Source: Prado023 sp049688595 (GTDB lineage: Bacteria > Actinomycetota > Actinomycetes > S36-B12 > CAIYMF01). Taken from it: 13,101 nucleotides of DNA. Every line of letters starts with the position of its first letter. Within the stretch, counting starts at the first letter, position 1. The notes under the pieces are model-generated. The model was not told the origin of the DNA and ran no database searches. It saw nothing but the letters and a program-made list of their open reading frames with translations. Where the stretch lies: contig JBAVLA010000225.1 in NCBI GenBank assembly GCA_049688595.1, positions 1-13,101 on the forward strand. Direction: 5' to 3'. Of this stretch, positions 1 through 7,166 are shown in pieces. The translations under genes were made by a program, and so were the position numbers.

Positions 1-797
1 GCCAGCGACACCATGAGCAGGACAAGGCTCAGCACGATCGCCGCATCGGGTTCACGCTCCAGGGCGTAGTAGACGGCGACCGGCATGGTCTGGGTGCGAC
101 CGGGCAGGCTGCCGGCGAACGTGATCGTCGCGCCGAACTCACCCAGTGCCCGTGCCCAGCACAGCACCGAGCCGGCCACCAGCGACGGAGCGATCATGGG
201 GATCGTCACGCGGGCCAGGATCGTCATGCGCGACGCCCCCAGCGTGGCCGCGGCCTCCTCGAAGCCCCGGTCGGCTGAGCGCAGGGCGCCCTCGACGGTG
301 ATGACCAGGAACGGCATCGCGACGAACGTCTGGGCCAGCACCACCGCGGCTGGCGTGAACGGGATCGTCACGCCGAACCACGCGTCAAGCCAGCGGCCGA
401 GGATGCCCTGGCGGCCGAACGCAAGGAGGAGGACGACGCCGCCAACGACCGGGGGCAGCACCAGCGGCAGCGTCACCAGTGCCCGCAGCACGCCGATCCC
501 GGGGAGGCTGGCCCGCGCGAGCACCCAGGCCAATGGCCCACCGACCAGCAGCGATACCACGGTCGCAGCAGTGGCCGTCCACAGCGAGAGGCGCAGTGCG
601 GCGAGGACCTCGGGGTTGCCCACGATCGACATGAGGCTTCCCCAGGGCGCCCGGACGAGAAGGCCGATCAGGGGAAGCAGCAGGAGCAGCACCGCCACCA
701 CCGCGGGCGCGGCCAACGGCCCGGGCACGCCCCGATCCCCTGCCCCAGCGATTCGGCGAGCCCGCTCCGACGAAGACATGGCGCGCGTGCGGCTCAC
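1..797 (-). CDS. modB: Molybdate ABC transporter permease ModB, 3' end cut off by the window edge
   Basis: Inner-membrane permease of the molybdate importer; it would pair with the ModA binding protein and a ModC ATPase, which is not in the window and may lie further left. The 265 visible codons show a hydrophobic first segment (about residues 29-49), further membrane segments near 68-95, 105-127 and 148-168, and the ABC-permease coupling loop with E181-A182-A183, G187 and I199-P200, which contacts the ATPase. The late motif ALGEFGAT (217-224) is typical of ModB/CysT-type permeases. I chose the GTG at 797 because it overlaps the modA stop as GTGA and has GAGG a few bases upstream; the in-frame ATG at 779 has no ribosome binding site. 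Identification is firm; only the C-terminus is missing. Confidence 0.93.
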   Translation of the reverse strand, partial: MSRTRAMSSSERARRIAGAGDRGVPGPLAAPAVVAVLLLLLPLIGLLVRAPWGSLMSIVGNPEVLAALRLSLWTATAATVVSLLVGGPLAWVLARASLPGIGVLRALVTLPLVLPPVVGGVVLLLAFGRQGILGRWLDAWFGVTIPFTPAAVVLAQTFVAMPFLVITVEGALRSADRGFEEAAATLGASRMTILARVTIPMIAPSLVAGSVLCWARALGEFGATITFAGSLPGRTQTMPVAVYYALEREPDAAIVLSLVLLMVSL

Positions 798-1588
798 GGG
801 ACCTCGAAGCCGGCAGCCCGGAGCCCGGCCTCGCCGGCTGGGGACAGCACGAACTCGACGAATGCAGCCGCGACCACCGGGTTGGGGCTGCCGGACAGCG
901 CCACGATGGGGTACGACGCGGTCGCGTTCAATCGTGTTGGGATGTCTACGCCCTTGACCCCCTTCCCAGCGGCGATGACGTCCGTGACGTACACGATTCC
1001 GGCGTCGACCTCGCCCAGCCTGACCCTGCCCAGGACGGACTTGACGTCCGGATCGAGGGTCACCGGCTGTACGGTCACGCTCGCATTCCCAAGCACCTGC
1101 GCGGCAGCCGCCCCGCATGGCACCTGCGGCTGGCAGATGGCCACCTTCACCGAGGGGTCGGCCAGGTCGCACAGCGACGCCACGCCCGCCCGGTTGGCCG
1201 CAGGGACCGCGATCTGCATGGAATTCCGGGCGAAGGGCGTCGGATCCGTCGCCAGTCCGGCCCCGACGACTCGGTCCATCGTCGCGGGGCTCGCGGCCGC
1301 GAACACGTCGACGGGCGCTCCATCGGTTATCTGCGCGGCAAGCGCCGAACTGCCAGCGAAGGAGAGGACCACCTGAACGCCCGGGTTCACTGACTCGAAC
1401 TGCCCTCCCAGCGTCGTGAACGCCTCGAGCAACGACGCTGCGGCGAACACCGTGATCGCGCCCCCGCGCGGGTCGCCGCCCGGGGTCGCCACCGAGGCCG
1501 TGCCCGCACCAGCGACGCCCGAGGTGCATGCAGCCAGCGCAGCCACACCTACGAGGGGAGCCAGGAGTGTTGCCAGGGATGGGCGCAC
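794..1588 (-). CDS. modA: Molybdate-binding lipoprotein ModA
   Basis: Extracellular substrate-binding protein that captures molybdate (possibly tungstate) and delivers it to ModB. The 264-residue product begins with a lipoprotein signal ending in the lipobox LAAC, so Cys21 would be lipidated and anchor the protein outside the membrane. Family motifs follow: VFAAASL (47-53), SFAGSSALAAQI (76-87, oxyanion-binding loop), GAPVDVFAAAS (90-100), a PCG near 157-159 and GEVDAGIVYVTD (192-203). The length matches ModA proteins. The open frame extends further upstream, but the GTG at 1588 puts the signal peptide at the N-terminus and has GGAG (complement at 1596-1599) seven bases before it. First gene of the visible operon; it overlaps modB by four bases, suggesting translational coupling. 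No ModE-type operator was recognised. Confidence 0.94.
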   Translation of the reverse strand: MRPSLATLLAPLVGVAALAACTSGVAGAGTASVATPGGDPRGGAITVFAAASLLEAFTTLGGQFESVNPGVQVVLSFAGSSALAAQITDGAPVDVFAAASPATMDRVVGAGLATDPTPFARNSMQIAVPAANRAGVASLCDLADPSVKVAICQPQVPCGAAAAQVLGNASVTVQPVTLDPDVKSVLGRVRLGEVDAGIVYVTDVIAAGKGVKGVDIPTRLNATASYPIVALSGSPNPVVAAAFVEFVLSPAGEAGLRAAGFEVP

Positions 1589-1749
1589 GGGACAACTCCA
1601 GAGTCGTTGGCTCCGACAGTACCGCACGCCTGGTGAAGGACCCGGACATCGCTGCACGCCCGGGACCGGCGGCCAGAGTTCACCGGGAGGACCCGTGTCG
1701 CTCACCTGCCGTCGGCCGACCGTTCCGTGAGCTGAGTCATACAGGTGAC
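1589..1749. promoter_or_regulatory. Divergent intergenic region between modA and the pentapeptide-repeat gene
   Basis: These 161 bases separate two outward-facing genes and must hold both promoters. A 10-base perfect palindrome, GTCGGCCGAC, lies at 1711-1720, about 30 bases before the ATG at 1750, where a dimeric regulator could bind, although short GC palindromes are frequent in this base composition. I cannot assign clear -10/-35 boxes or a molybdenum-cofactor riboswitch. Confidence 0.3.
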
Positions 1750-2400
1750 ATGACGAAGAAGAGGACGGGGCAGGCAGCCCTGAAGGATGGGCAGGGAGCC
1801 CTGAATGAGAAGTCCGGGACGGACCGCCCGGCACCGAGCATCAGCACCAGCGCAGGCACGGTTGGAGCGCCCGGACGGACCTGGACCGATGGCGCCGACC
1901 TGCGCGGGATCAAGGCCAAGGGGGTGCGCCTGCCGGGCGTCAGCCTGGTCGGGGCATCCTTGATCGGGGCGCGGCTGAAGCGAAGCGTGCTCGATGGCGC
2001 GGACCTGACCGGGGCTGACCTGTCCGGGGCCCGGCTGGCCCGGGCGTCACTGGTCGGCGTGCGCGCCCCCGCCGCCACCCTTGTCGCCGCGGCGATCCGC
2101 CGGGCAGACCTGACATCGGCCGACCTGGCGGGAACCAAGCTGGACTACGCCGACCTCAGCCAGGCGACGGCCCGCAGCGCGACCCTGACGGGGGCCAGCC
2201 TCCTGGGAGCCAACCTGCACAGGGCCGACCTGCGCAAGGCTGACCTGCGCGGGGCCATCCTGCGCAAGGCCACGCTGACCGAGGCCGACCTGCGTGGGGC
2301 CGACCTGCGTGGGGCCGACCTGCGAGACACCTGGCTCACTGGAGCAGACCTGCGCGGCGTGCTTGACGACGAGGACACCATCTGGCCACAGGGCCGGTGA
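1750..2400 (+). CDS. Pentapeptide-repeat protein
   Basis: Small soluble protein of 216 residues. After a polar N-terminal tail (1-45, with KK/R and little structure) the chain is almost entirely A(D/N)LxG-type pentapeptides, about 31 in a row from residue 47 to 205, broken by irregular units at 103-118 and 139-145. It ends DDEDTIWPQGR, a common closing motif of this family. Such repeats form a right-handed quadrilateral beta-helix; the best-known members (MfpA, Qnr) mimic DNA and protect gyrase from quinolones, but most have no known role and nothing here proves gyrase binding. No signal peptide or membrane segment is seen. The ATG at 1750 follows a weak AGGTG; upstream in-frame codons extend far into the modA promoter region and do not look coding. 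Divergent from modA, with no obvious functional link. Confidence 0.88.
   Translation: MTKKRTGQAALKDGQGALNEKSGTDRPAPSISTSAGTVGAPGRTWTDGADLRGIKAKGVRLPGVSLVGASLIGARLKRSVLDGADLTGADLSGARLARASLVGVRAPAATLVAAAIRRADLTSADLAGTKLDYADLSQATARSATLTGASLLGANLHRADLRKADLRGAILRKATLTEADLRGADLRGADLRDTWLTGADLRGVLDDEDTIWPQGR
2284..2324 (+). repeat. Perfect 15-bp tandem duplication inside the pentapeptide-repeat gene
   Basis: The unit GCCGACCTGCGTGGG occurs twice without change (2284-2298 and 2299-2313), followed by the first 11 bases of a third copy. Each unit encodes one pentapeptide (ADLRG frame). Identical codon use, in contrast to the diverged neighbouring repeats, points to recent slippage or unequal recombination that adds whole pentapeptide coils. 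Confidence 0.85.
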
Positions 2401-2487
2401 TCACAGCCGACAGGCGACGAGCCGCGGCTGGGCCGGATCGCCAAGGCTGCGCGGCGACTGTGGGGAATCCGGCGCCAATCGCCCTTG

Positions 2488-2560
2488 TGGGCCCGGCCGG
2501 GCTCGAACCGACGACCTACCCGGTGTAAGCGGGTTGCGCTACCAGCTGCGCCACGGGCCC
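2488..2560 (-). tRNA. tRNA-Val (anticodon TAC)
   Basis: On the minus strand a complete 73-base cloverleaf can be folded: acceptor GGGCCCG with CGGGCCC, D-arm GCGC/GCGC with AGCTGGTA loop, anticodon stem ACCCG/CGGGT with loop CTTACAC (anticodon TAC, reading GTA/GTG valine codons), variable loop AGGTC, and T-arm GTCGG/CCGGC around TTCGAGC. The discriminator is A and CCA is not encoded, as is common in actinobacteria. It is convergent with the pentapeptide-repeat gene; no clear terminator hairpin is seen between them. Confidence 0.95.
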
Positions 2561-2566
2561 ATGGCA

Positions 2567-2595
2567 AGGGTACGCACCCAGCCGCTGCCGACCAA
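2567..2595 (-). promoter_or_regulatory. Putative promoter of tRNA-Val
   Basis: On the minus strand a TACCCT (-10, 2567-2572; fits TANNNT) is preceded after exactly 17 bases by TTGGTC (-35, 2590-2595). Initiation would fall at about the first base of the tRNA or just before it. The -35 matches the TTGACA consensus only in its first half. Confidence 0.45.
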
Positions 2596-2755
2596 AGCCG
2601 CGCACCCATGGACCCGCCCGGCGATCCGCGACCGCGACGATGCCGCGGCGCCCGACCGGCGGGTGCTGCTCCCACGGTCCTTGTGACCGCCGAACCGCCC
2701 GGAACGGCGCCGAGCCCGGCGGGCCGCCTGTCTGGCCAACCGGGCACCCGATTGT

Positions 2756-2761
2756 CACTAT
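2756..2761 (+). promoter_or_regulatory. Possible -10 element of a leaderless transcript
   Basis: CACTAT ends six bases before the ATG at 2768, which would place transcription start at or next to the start codon. No AGGAGG-like site lies at a usable distance (only GGGCAG touching the ATG), which fits a leaderless mRNA, frequent in actinobacteria. The -35 region is not convincing. Confidence 0.3.
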
Positions 2762-2767
2762 GGGCAG

Positions 2768-3685
2768 ATGGCTGAAGCGCACATCCCCGCTGAGCTCGAG
2801 CCGCACGTCCATGAGCACGGGCTGGCCTCCGGTGACGTGACCCAGCTTGCCACCGACATCGACAGGGCCTGGGAGCTGTTCGAGGCGACCGCGCGGGAGG
2901 CAGACCTCTCCGCCCCCGCCCGCAAGCACGGATGGACCGGGCGCGACATCGTGGCCCGCGTCGGGCACTGGGAGTTCAGCCGCACGTTGGACGACCTGCT
3001 CCGGGAGGCCCACGACGGCGACGCCGACTTCGTCGATGCCGAGGCCGAGGATGCCCGGATCCTGTCCCGCACCGCGACGATGTCCGACGGCGACATCCTC
3101 GACGGGGTCACTGCCGCTCGCCACGCCACGGCCGATTGGCTGGCCTCCGATGGACCAGCAACCTGGGGTCTGGTGCACACGTCGTCGGTGCTCGGCCCGC
3201 TGCCCGTGCTCACGGTCGTCAACGCCGCCTGCTACCAGCTGGCGACCTGCGCGCTCGACCTCGAGCGCTGCGGTGCGACTGCGCCCGACGAGCTCCTTCA
3301 CACGGGGCTGACCGCAATGGTCGACTCAGCCGGGGGGCTGGCGGCTCGCAAGCACGTCGCGGGAGCGGTGATCGCGCGCACCTCGAGCGTGATCGTGGGC
3401 GCCGGGGCGCGCGGCGGCCACTGGCGCACTCGCGAGTTCAGCACCATGCCGACCGGACCCGCGATCGAGGCAGAGGCACGCGTGATCCTCGACGTCACGT
3501 CAGGACATGCCAGCGTGCCGCACCTCTACCGGGCCAAGGAGCTGCGATTGCACGACCTGTCAGGCCTGATCCACCTGGCGCCCGTGCTCGACGGCGTGCC
3601 GGGGCTGCCCCCGCTCGGCGCGATCGGGCGGGCCCTGCAGGTCGTGGACGCGGTCGGCGGCCTGTTCGGGCGATTCCGACGCTGA
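2768..3685 (+). CDS. DinB/maleylpyruvate-isomerase-like (MDMPI N-terminal domain) protein
   Basis: Cytoplasmic protein of 305 residues. Residues about 27-170 look like the four-helix DinB/YfiT-type domain found in mycothiol-dependent maleylpyruvate isomerases: WELFEATARE, then the pattern GWTGRDIVARVGHWEF (55-70), where H67 lies near the expected first metal ligand, and a last helix VNAACYQLATCALDL (151-165). In canonical members that last helix carries another metal-binding histidine; here the region has Cys155 and Cys161 but no His, so metal binding or catalysis is doubtful. Residues 190-305 form a second domain (strand-rich 195-260, then a hydrophobic Gly/Pro-rich tail) that I do not recognise. 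The start at 2768 is the only well-placed ATG. Convergent with the DUF3052 gene. The family call is moderate; no substrate is claimed. Confidence 0.6.
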   Translation: MAEAHIPAELEPHVHEHGLASGDVTQLATDIDRAWELFEATAREADLSAPARKHGWTGRDIVARVGHWEFSRTLDDLLREAHDGDADFVDAEAEDARILSRTATMSDGDILDGVTAARHATADWLASDGPATWGLVHTSSVLGPLPVLTVVNAACYQLATCALDLERCGATAPDELLHTGLTAMVDSAGGLAARKHVAGAVIARTSSVIVGAGARGGHWRTREFSTMPTGPAIEAEARVILDVTSGHASVPHLYRAKELRLHDLSGLIHLAPVLDGVPGLPPLGAIGRALQVVDAVGGLFGRFRR

Positions 3686-3717
3686 GCAGAAGGGCCGAAG
3701 TGCTTTTGGGGGGGCTG

Positions 3718-4134
3718 CTACCTGGACACGAGCCGCACAGCCTGCCACTGGCTCAGCGTCACCGAGGTGGTGCGCCGCAGGCCGGACGTGGACGCGGCAT
3801 CGACGATGTCCGCGGGTTCCAGAGCGCCCCGGCGACCATGCTTCGGGGTGAGCAGCCAGATGACGCCGCTGTCTGCCAACGGCGCCTTCGCATCGACCAG
3901 CGTGTCTGCCAGGTCGCCATCATCCTCGCGCCACCACAACAGCACCATGTCCACGACCCCGTCGAAGTCCTCGTCGACCGCGGACTCGCCCGATCCGACC
4001 ACGACCGCATCGTGGATCTGGTCATCCGTGTCGGTGTCGTAGCCGACTTCCTGGACCGTGAGACCCGCTCGGATGCCCAGGCGCGCCGCCAGCGCCGCTG
4101 CCCTCTCGGCCGCGTCGGCCGTACTGCCCACCAC
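3718..4134 (-). CDS. DUF3052 family protein
   Basis: Soluble protein of 138 residues. It matches my memory of the actinobacterial DUF3052 family: an N-terminal helix (9-20), a KxGxxVQEVGYD-type opening (here LTVQEVGYDTD, 25-35), a strongly acidic centre (DEDFDG, 54-59), MVLLWWREDDGDL (63-75) and VIWLLTPKHGRRGALEPADI (91-110), followed by a C-terminal SVTLSQWQAVRL segment. The molecular function is unknown. The GTG start at 4134 has GAGGGG (complement at 4138-4143) three bases upstream of it. The gene is divergent from aceE, an arrangement also known from mycobacteria (Rv2239c near aceE), so it may be linked to pyruvate dehydrogenase expression or regulation; that is inference. A possible -10 (CATACT, 4182-4187 minus) lies about 48 bases before the start. 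Confidence 0.82.
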   Translation of the reverse strand: MVGSTADAAERAAALAARLGIRAGLTVQEVGYDTDTDDQIHDAVVVGSGESAVDEDFDGVVDMVLLWWREDDGDLADTLVDAKAPLADSGVIWLLTPKHGRRGALEPADIVDAASTSGLRRTTSVTLSQWQAVRLVSR

Positions 4135-4264
4135 TGTCCCCTCATCTCGCCCGAGCCGCCGTCCTGACGGCTCATGGCGCCAGTATGCTGCACTACCCGC
4201 AGGCCAAGCCCACCCCAGCGAGCAGGTGCCCGGGTTAGACGGGATAGTTGACCCTGCCGGACGC

Positions 4265-4281
4265 GGCGGGGCAGCCCCGCC
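4265..4281 (+). promoter_or_regulatory. Perfect hairpin in the aceE upstream region
   Basis: GGCGGGG and CCCCGCC form a perfect 7-bp stem around a CAG loop, about 60 bases before the aceE start. A TTGACC (4248-4253) lies just upstream and could be a -35 box, in which case the hairpin would overlap the -10 region; alternatively it is in the transcribed leader. Function unknown. Confidence 0.4.
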
Positions 4282-4306
4282 CGTGCCGGCGGTCGTTCCC
4301 GACGGA

Positions 4307-4322
4307 GCTGGCGTGAGCCAGC
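4307..4322 (+). promoter_or_regulatory. Leader hairpin just before the aceE ribosome binding site
   Basis: GCTGGC-GTGA-GCCAGC forms a perfect 6-bp stem with a GNRA tetraloop (GTGA), an exceptionally stable loop class in RNA. It ends six bases before GAAAGG (4329-4334), the Shine-Dalgarno of aceE. It could protect the 5' end of the mRNA, position the ribosome or serve as a protein-binding site. Confidence 0.5.
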
Positions 4323-4342
4323 ACGATTGAAAGGCCTCCGCC

Positions 4343-7075
4343 GTGTCCTCACCCGCTTACGATCCGCTCATGCCAGGTGGGCTGCCCGAGCAGTACATCG
4401 ATGCAGACCCCAGCGAGACCAGGGAGTGGATGGAGTCCCTCGACGCGGTCGTGGACAGGGCCGGGCCGACCCGCGCTCGCTACCTCATGCTCGAGCTGCT
4501 GCGTCGGTCGCAGGAGCGGCGGGTCGGCGTGCCAGCCCTGCGCAGCACCGACTACATCAACACGATCGCCCCGGACAAGGAGCCTGCGTTCCCCGGCGAT
4601 GAGGCCATGGAGTACCGGATCCGGGCCTTCACCCGGTGGAACGCAGCGATGCTCGTACACCGGGCGCAGCGCCCGGGGATCGGCGTCGGCGGGCACATCT
4701 CCTCCTACGCCTCTTCCGCGGCAATGTACGAGGTCGGTTTCAACCACTTCTTCCGCGGCCCCGACGCCCCCGGTGGCGGCGACCAGATCTTTGTCCAGGG
4801 CCACGCGGCGCCGGGGATCTACGCGCGCGCGTTCCTCGAGGGCCGGCTCACCGAGTCTCAGCTGGACGGCTTCCGCCAGGAGCTCTCCCACCCCGGCGGG
4901 GGGATCCCGAGCTACCCGCACCCGCGGCTCATGCCGGACTTCTGGCAGTTCCCCACGGTCTCGATGGGCCTGGGGCCGCTGCACGCGATCTATCAGGCGC
5001 GGTTCAACCGCTACCTGCTCAACCGCGGGATCAAGGACACCAGCCAGCAGCGCGTCTGGGCGTTCCTCGGCGATGGCGAGACCGACGAGCCCGAGGCCCT
5101 GGGCAACATCAGCCTGGCCGCCCGCGAGGGGCTGGACAACCTGACCTTCGTAGTCAACTGCAACCTGCAGCGTCTCGACGGCCCGGTCCGGGGCAACGGA
5201 AACATCATCCAGGAACTGGAGTCGATGTTCCGCGGCGCGGGCTGGAACGTGATCAAAGTGATCTGGGGGCGGGGGTGGGACAGGCTGCTCGCCCGCGACA
5301 ATGAGGGCGCCCTGGTCAACCTCATGAACAACACCCCCGACGGCAACTACCAGACGTACCGCGGCGAGGACGTGAAGTTCCTGCGCGAGCACTTCTTCGG
5401 CCGCGACCCGCGGGTGGCCGCCATGGTGGCCGACATCCCCGACGACGAGCTGTGGGCGCTCAAGCGCGGTGGCATGGACTACCGCAAGCTGTACGCCGCG
5501 TACCGGCTGGCCGTCAGCCACACCGGGCAGCCCACCGTGATTCTGGCCAAGACGATCAAGGGCTGGTCGCTCGGCCAGCACTTCGAGAGCCGCAATGCCA
5601 CTCACCAGATGAAGAAGCTGTCCGAGCAGGACCTGCGCACGTTCCGTGACCGGTTGAACATCCCGATCCCGGACAGCCAGCTGGACAAGTACCTGCCCCC
5701 GTACTACAACCCCGGCCCGGACGACCCCACCATCCAGTACATGAAGGAGCGCCGGGTCGCGCTCGGCGGGTGCATGCCCAAGCGGCGGGCCGTGTCACGG
5801 CCGCTGGTCCTGCCTCCGGAGGAGTCCTACGAGATCGTGACCAGGGGCTCGGGCAAGCAGGAGGTCGCCACCACGATGGCGTTCGTCCGGCTGGTCAAGG
5901 ACCTGACCCGCGACCCCGAGATCGGCTACCGGATCGTGCCGATCATCCCCGACGAGGCACGGACGTTCGGGATGGACGCCCTGTTCCCCACCTTGAAGAT
6001 CTACAACCCGAAGGGCCAGCAGTACCTGTCGGTCGACCGCGAGCTGATGCTGTCCTACAAGGAGGCGACGAACGGCCAGATCCTCCACGAGGGCATCGAC
6101 GAGGCCGGGTCGGTTGCGTCCTTCACCGCCGCGGGAACCGCGTACTCCACGCACGACCAGCCGATGATCCCCGTGTACATCTTCTACTCGATGTTCGGGT
6201 TCCAGCGGACCGCCGACTCCCTCTGGCTGGCCGGCGACCAGATGGCCCGCGGCTTCGTCATGGGCGCCACCGCTGGCCGGACCACGCTCAACGGCGAGGG
6301 CCTGCAGCACGAGGACGGCCACAGCCACATCATCGCGATGACCAACCCCGCGGTGGTGGCGTACGACCCGGCCTACGCCTACGAGGTCGGGCACATCGTT
6401 CGCGACGGCCTGCGGCGGATGTACGGGGAGGACTCGGAGAACGTCTACTACTACATCACCGTCTACAACGAGCCGTACCGCCAGCCGGCGCAGCCCCAGG
6501 GCTTGGATGTCGAGGGCCTGCTCAAGGGGATGTACCTGCTCGCCCCCGCGCCGGCTGAGCATCGCCTGCGGGCGCAGGTCCTGGCCAGCGGCGTGGCTGT
6601 CCCCTGGGCCCTGAAGGCCCAGCAGCTGCTTGCCGAGCAGTGGGGCGTGGCCGCCGACGTCTGGTCGGTGACCTCGTGGACGGAGCTGCGCAGGGACGGC
6701 CTGGCCGCCGACCGGCACAACCTGTTCTACCCGACCGGGGACCAGGCGGAGGCCCACGTCCGGACCACGCTCAAGGGCCAGCCCGGTCCGGTCGTCGCCG
6801 TGTCGGACTACATCCAGGCACTTCCGGACATGATCCGCCCCTGGGTCCCAACGGACTTCGCGACACTGGGCACGGACGGCTGGGGCATGTCGGACACGCG
6901 CGGCGCCCTGCGCCGGCATTTCCTGGTGGACGCCGAGTCGATCGCCTGCCGCACGCTGCTGTCGCTGGCCGAGCGGGGTGAGGTCGACCGCGGGGTCGTG
7001 CGCGAGGCCTTGGACAAGTATCGCCTGTGGGATGCGACCGCGGCCGACGCCGGCAACACCGAGGGCAGCGGCTGA
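4343..7075 (+). CDS. aceE: Pyruvate dehydrogenase E1 component, homodimeric type (AceE)
   Basis: Thiamine-diphosphate enzyme that decarboxylates pyruvate and acetylates the lipoyl group of the E2 subunit; the 910-residue length fits actinobacterial AceE. Visible landmarks: GGHISSYASSA with H118 and VQGHAAPG with H154 (active-site histidines), the ThDP/Mg motif G243-D244-G245 to N272-C273-N274, the mobile-loop histidine H421 in ATHQMKKL, E587 in EGIDEAGS (the conserved glutamate that activates ThDP), and GEGLQHEDGHSH in the pyrimidine domain. No lipoyl domain is present, so E2 and E3 must be encoded elsewhere. The GTG at 4343 has GAAAGG eight bases upstream; an ATG nine codons in has no such site. 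It stands alone with its own leader hairpins and ends at a strong hairpin 12 bases after the stop. Confidence 0.97.
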   Translation: MSSPAYDPLMPGGLPEQYIDADPSETREWMESLDAVVDRAGPTRARYLMLELLRRSQERRVGVPALRSTDYINTIAPDKEPAFPGDEAMEYRIRAFTRWNAAMLVHRAQRPGIGVGGHISSYASSAAMYEVGFNHFFRGPDAPGGGDQIFVQGHAAPGIYARAFLEGRLTESQLDGFRQELSHPGGGIPSYPHPRLMPDFWQFPTVSMGLGPLHAIYQARFNRYLLNRGIKDTSQQRVWAFLGDGETDEPEALGNISLAAREGLDNLTFVVNCNLQRLDGPVRGNGNIIQELESMFRGAGWNVIKVIWGRGWDRLLARDNEGALVNLMNNTPDGNYQTYRGEDVKFLREHFFGRDPRVAAMVADIPDDELWALKRGGMDYRKLYAAYRLAVSHTGQPTVILAKTIKGWSLGQHFESRNATHQMKKLSEQDLRTFRDRLNIPIPDSQLDKYLPPYYNPGPDDPTIQYMKERRVALGGCMPKRRAVSRPLVLPPEESYEIVTRGSGKQEVATTMAFVRLVKDLTRDPEIGYRIVPIIPDEARTFGMDALFPTLKIYNPKGQQYLSVDRELMLSYKEATNGQILHEGIDEAGSVASFTAAGTAYSTHDQPMIPVYIFYSMFGFQRTADSLWLAGDQMARGFVMGATAGRTTLNGEGLQHEDGHSHIIAMTNPAVVAYDPAYAYEVGHIVRDGLRRMYGEDSENVYYYITVYNEPYRQPAQPQGLDVEGLLKGMYLLAPAPAEHRLRAQVLASGVAVPWALKAQQLLAEQWGVAADVWSVTSWTELRRDGLAADRHNLFYPTGDQAEAHVRTTLKGQPGPVVAVSDYIQALPDMIRPWVPTDFATLGTDGWGMSDTRGALRRHFLVDAESIACRTLLSLAERGEVDRGVVREALDKYRLWDATAADAGNTEGSG

Positions 7076-7087
7076 CCGGGTGCTCGC

Positions 7088-7119
7088 CGAGGCCGTCCGG
7101 GGACTCCCGGGCGGCCTCG
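7088..7119 (+). terminator. Strong hairpin after aceE
   Basis: CGAGGCCG pairs perfectly with CGGCCTCG, continuing through a T-G wobble into CCGGG/CCCGG around the loop GACT: 14 pairs in 32 bases. It begins 12 bases after the aceE stop. No T tract follows, as is often the case for actinobacterial terminators. Confidence 0.7.
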
Positions 7120-7133
7120 CCCACGTCTGGGGC

Positions 7134-7151
7134 CTGGGGCCGACCCCCCAG
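7134..7151 (-). terminator. Putative terminator of the DUF3145 gene
   Basis: CTGGGG and CCCCAG form a 6-bp stem around a 6-base loop, 15 bases beyond the minus-strand stop at 7167. With the hairpin at 7088-7119 it forms a back-to-back pair that insulates two convergent genes. Confidence 0.45.
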
Positions 7152-7166
7152 TCGCAGGACGGGCGT

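Noticed and set aside
85..957. Plus-strand open frame opposite modB and the modA end
   Set aside because: Arg/Ser/Thr/Pro-rich shadow sequence; the minus strand encodes the ABC-permease coupling loop and membrane segments.
1..1749. Molybdenum-cofactor riboswitch or ModE site upstream of modA
   Set aside because: No conserved long stem structure or ModE-like long palindrome could be found; only a 10-base GC palindrome is present.
2404..2430. CAGCCG/CGGCTG inverted repeat after the pentapeptide-repeat gene
   Set aside because: The stem is only 6 bp with a 15-base loop and no T tract; too weak to call a terminator.
2932..4167. Plus-strand open frame spanning the DinB-like gene and the DUF3052 gene
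   Set aside because: It overlaps two better-supported genes, is extremely Arg-rich in its first half, and shows no domain.
4349..6919. Long minus-strand open frames (about 418 and 374 codons) opposite aceE
   Set aside because: They mirror aceE codons through GC-rich third positions, lack ribosome binding sites and family motifs, and aceE is intact throughout.
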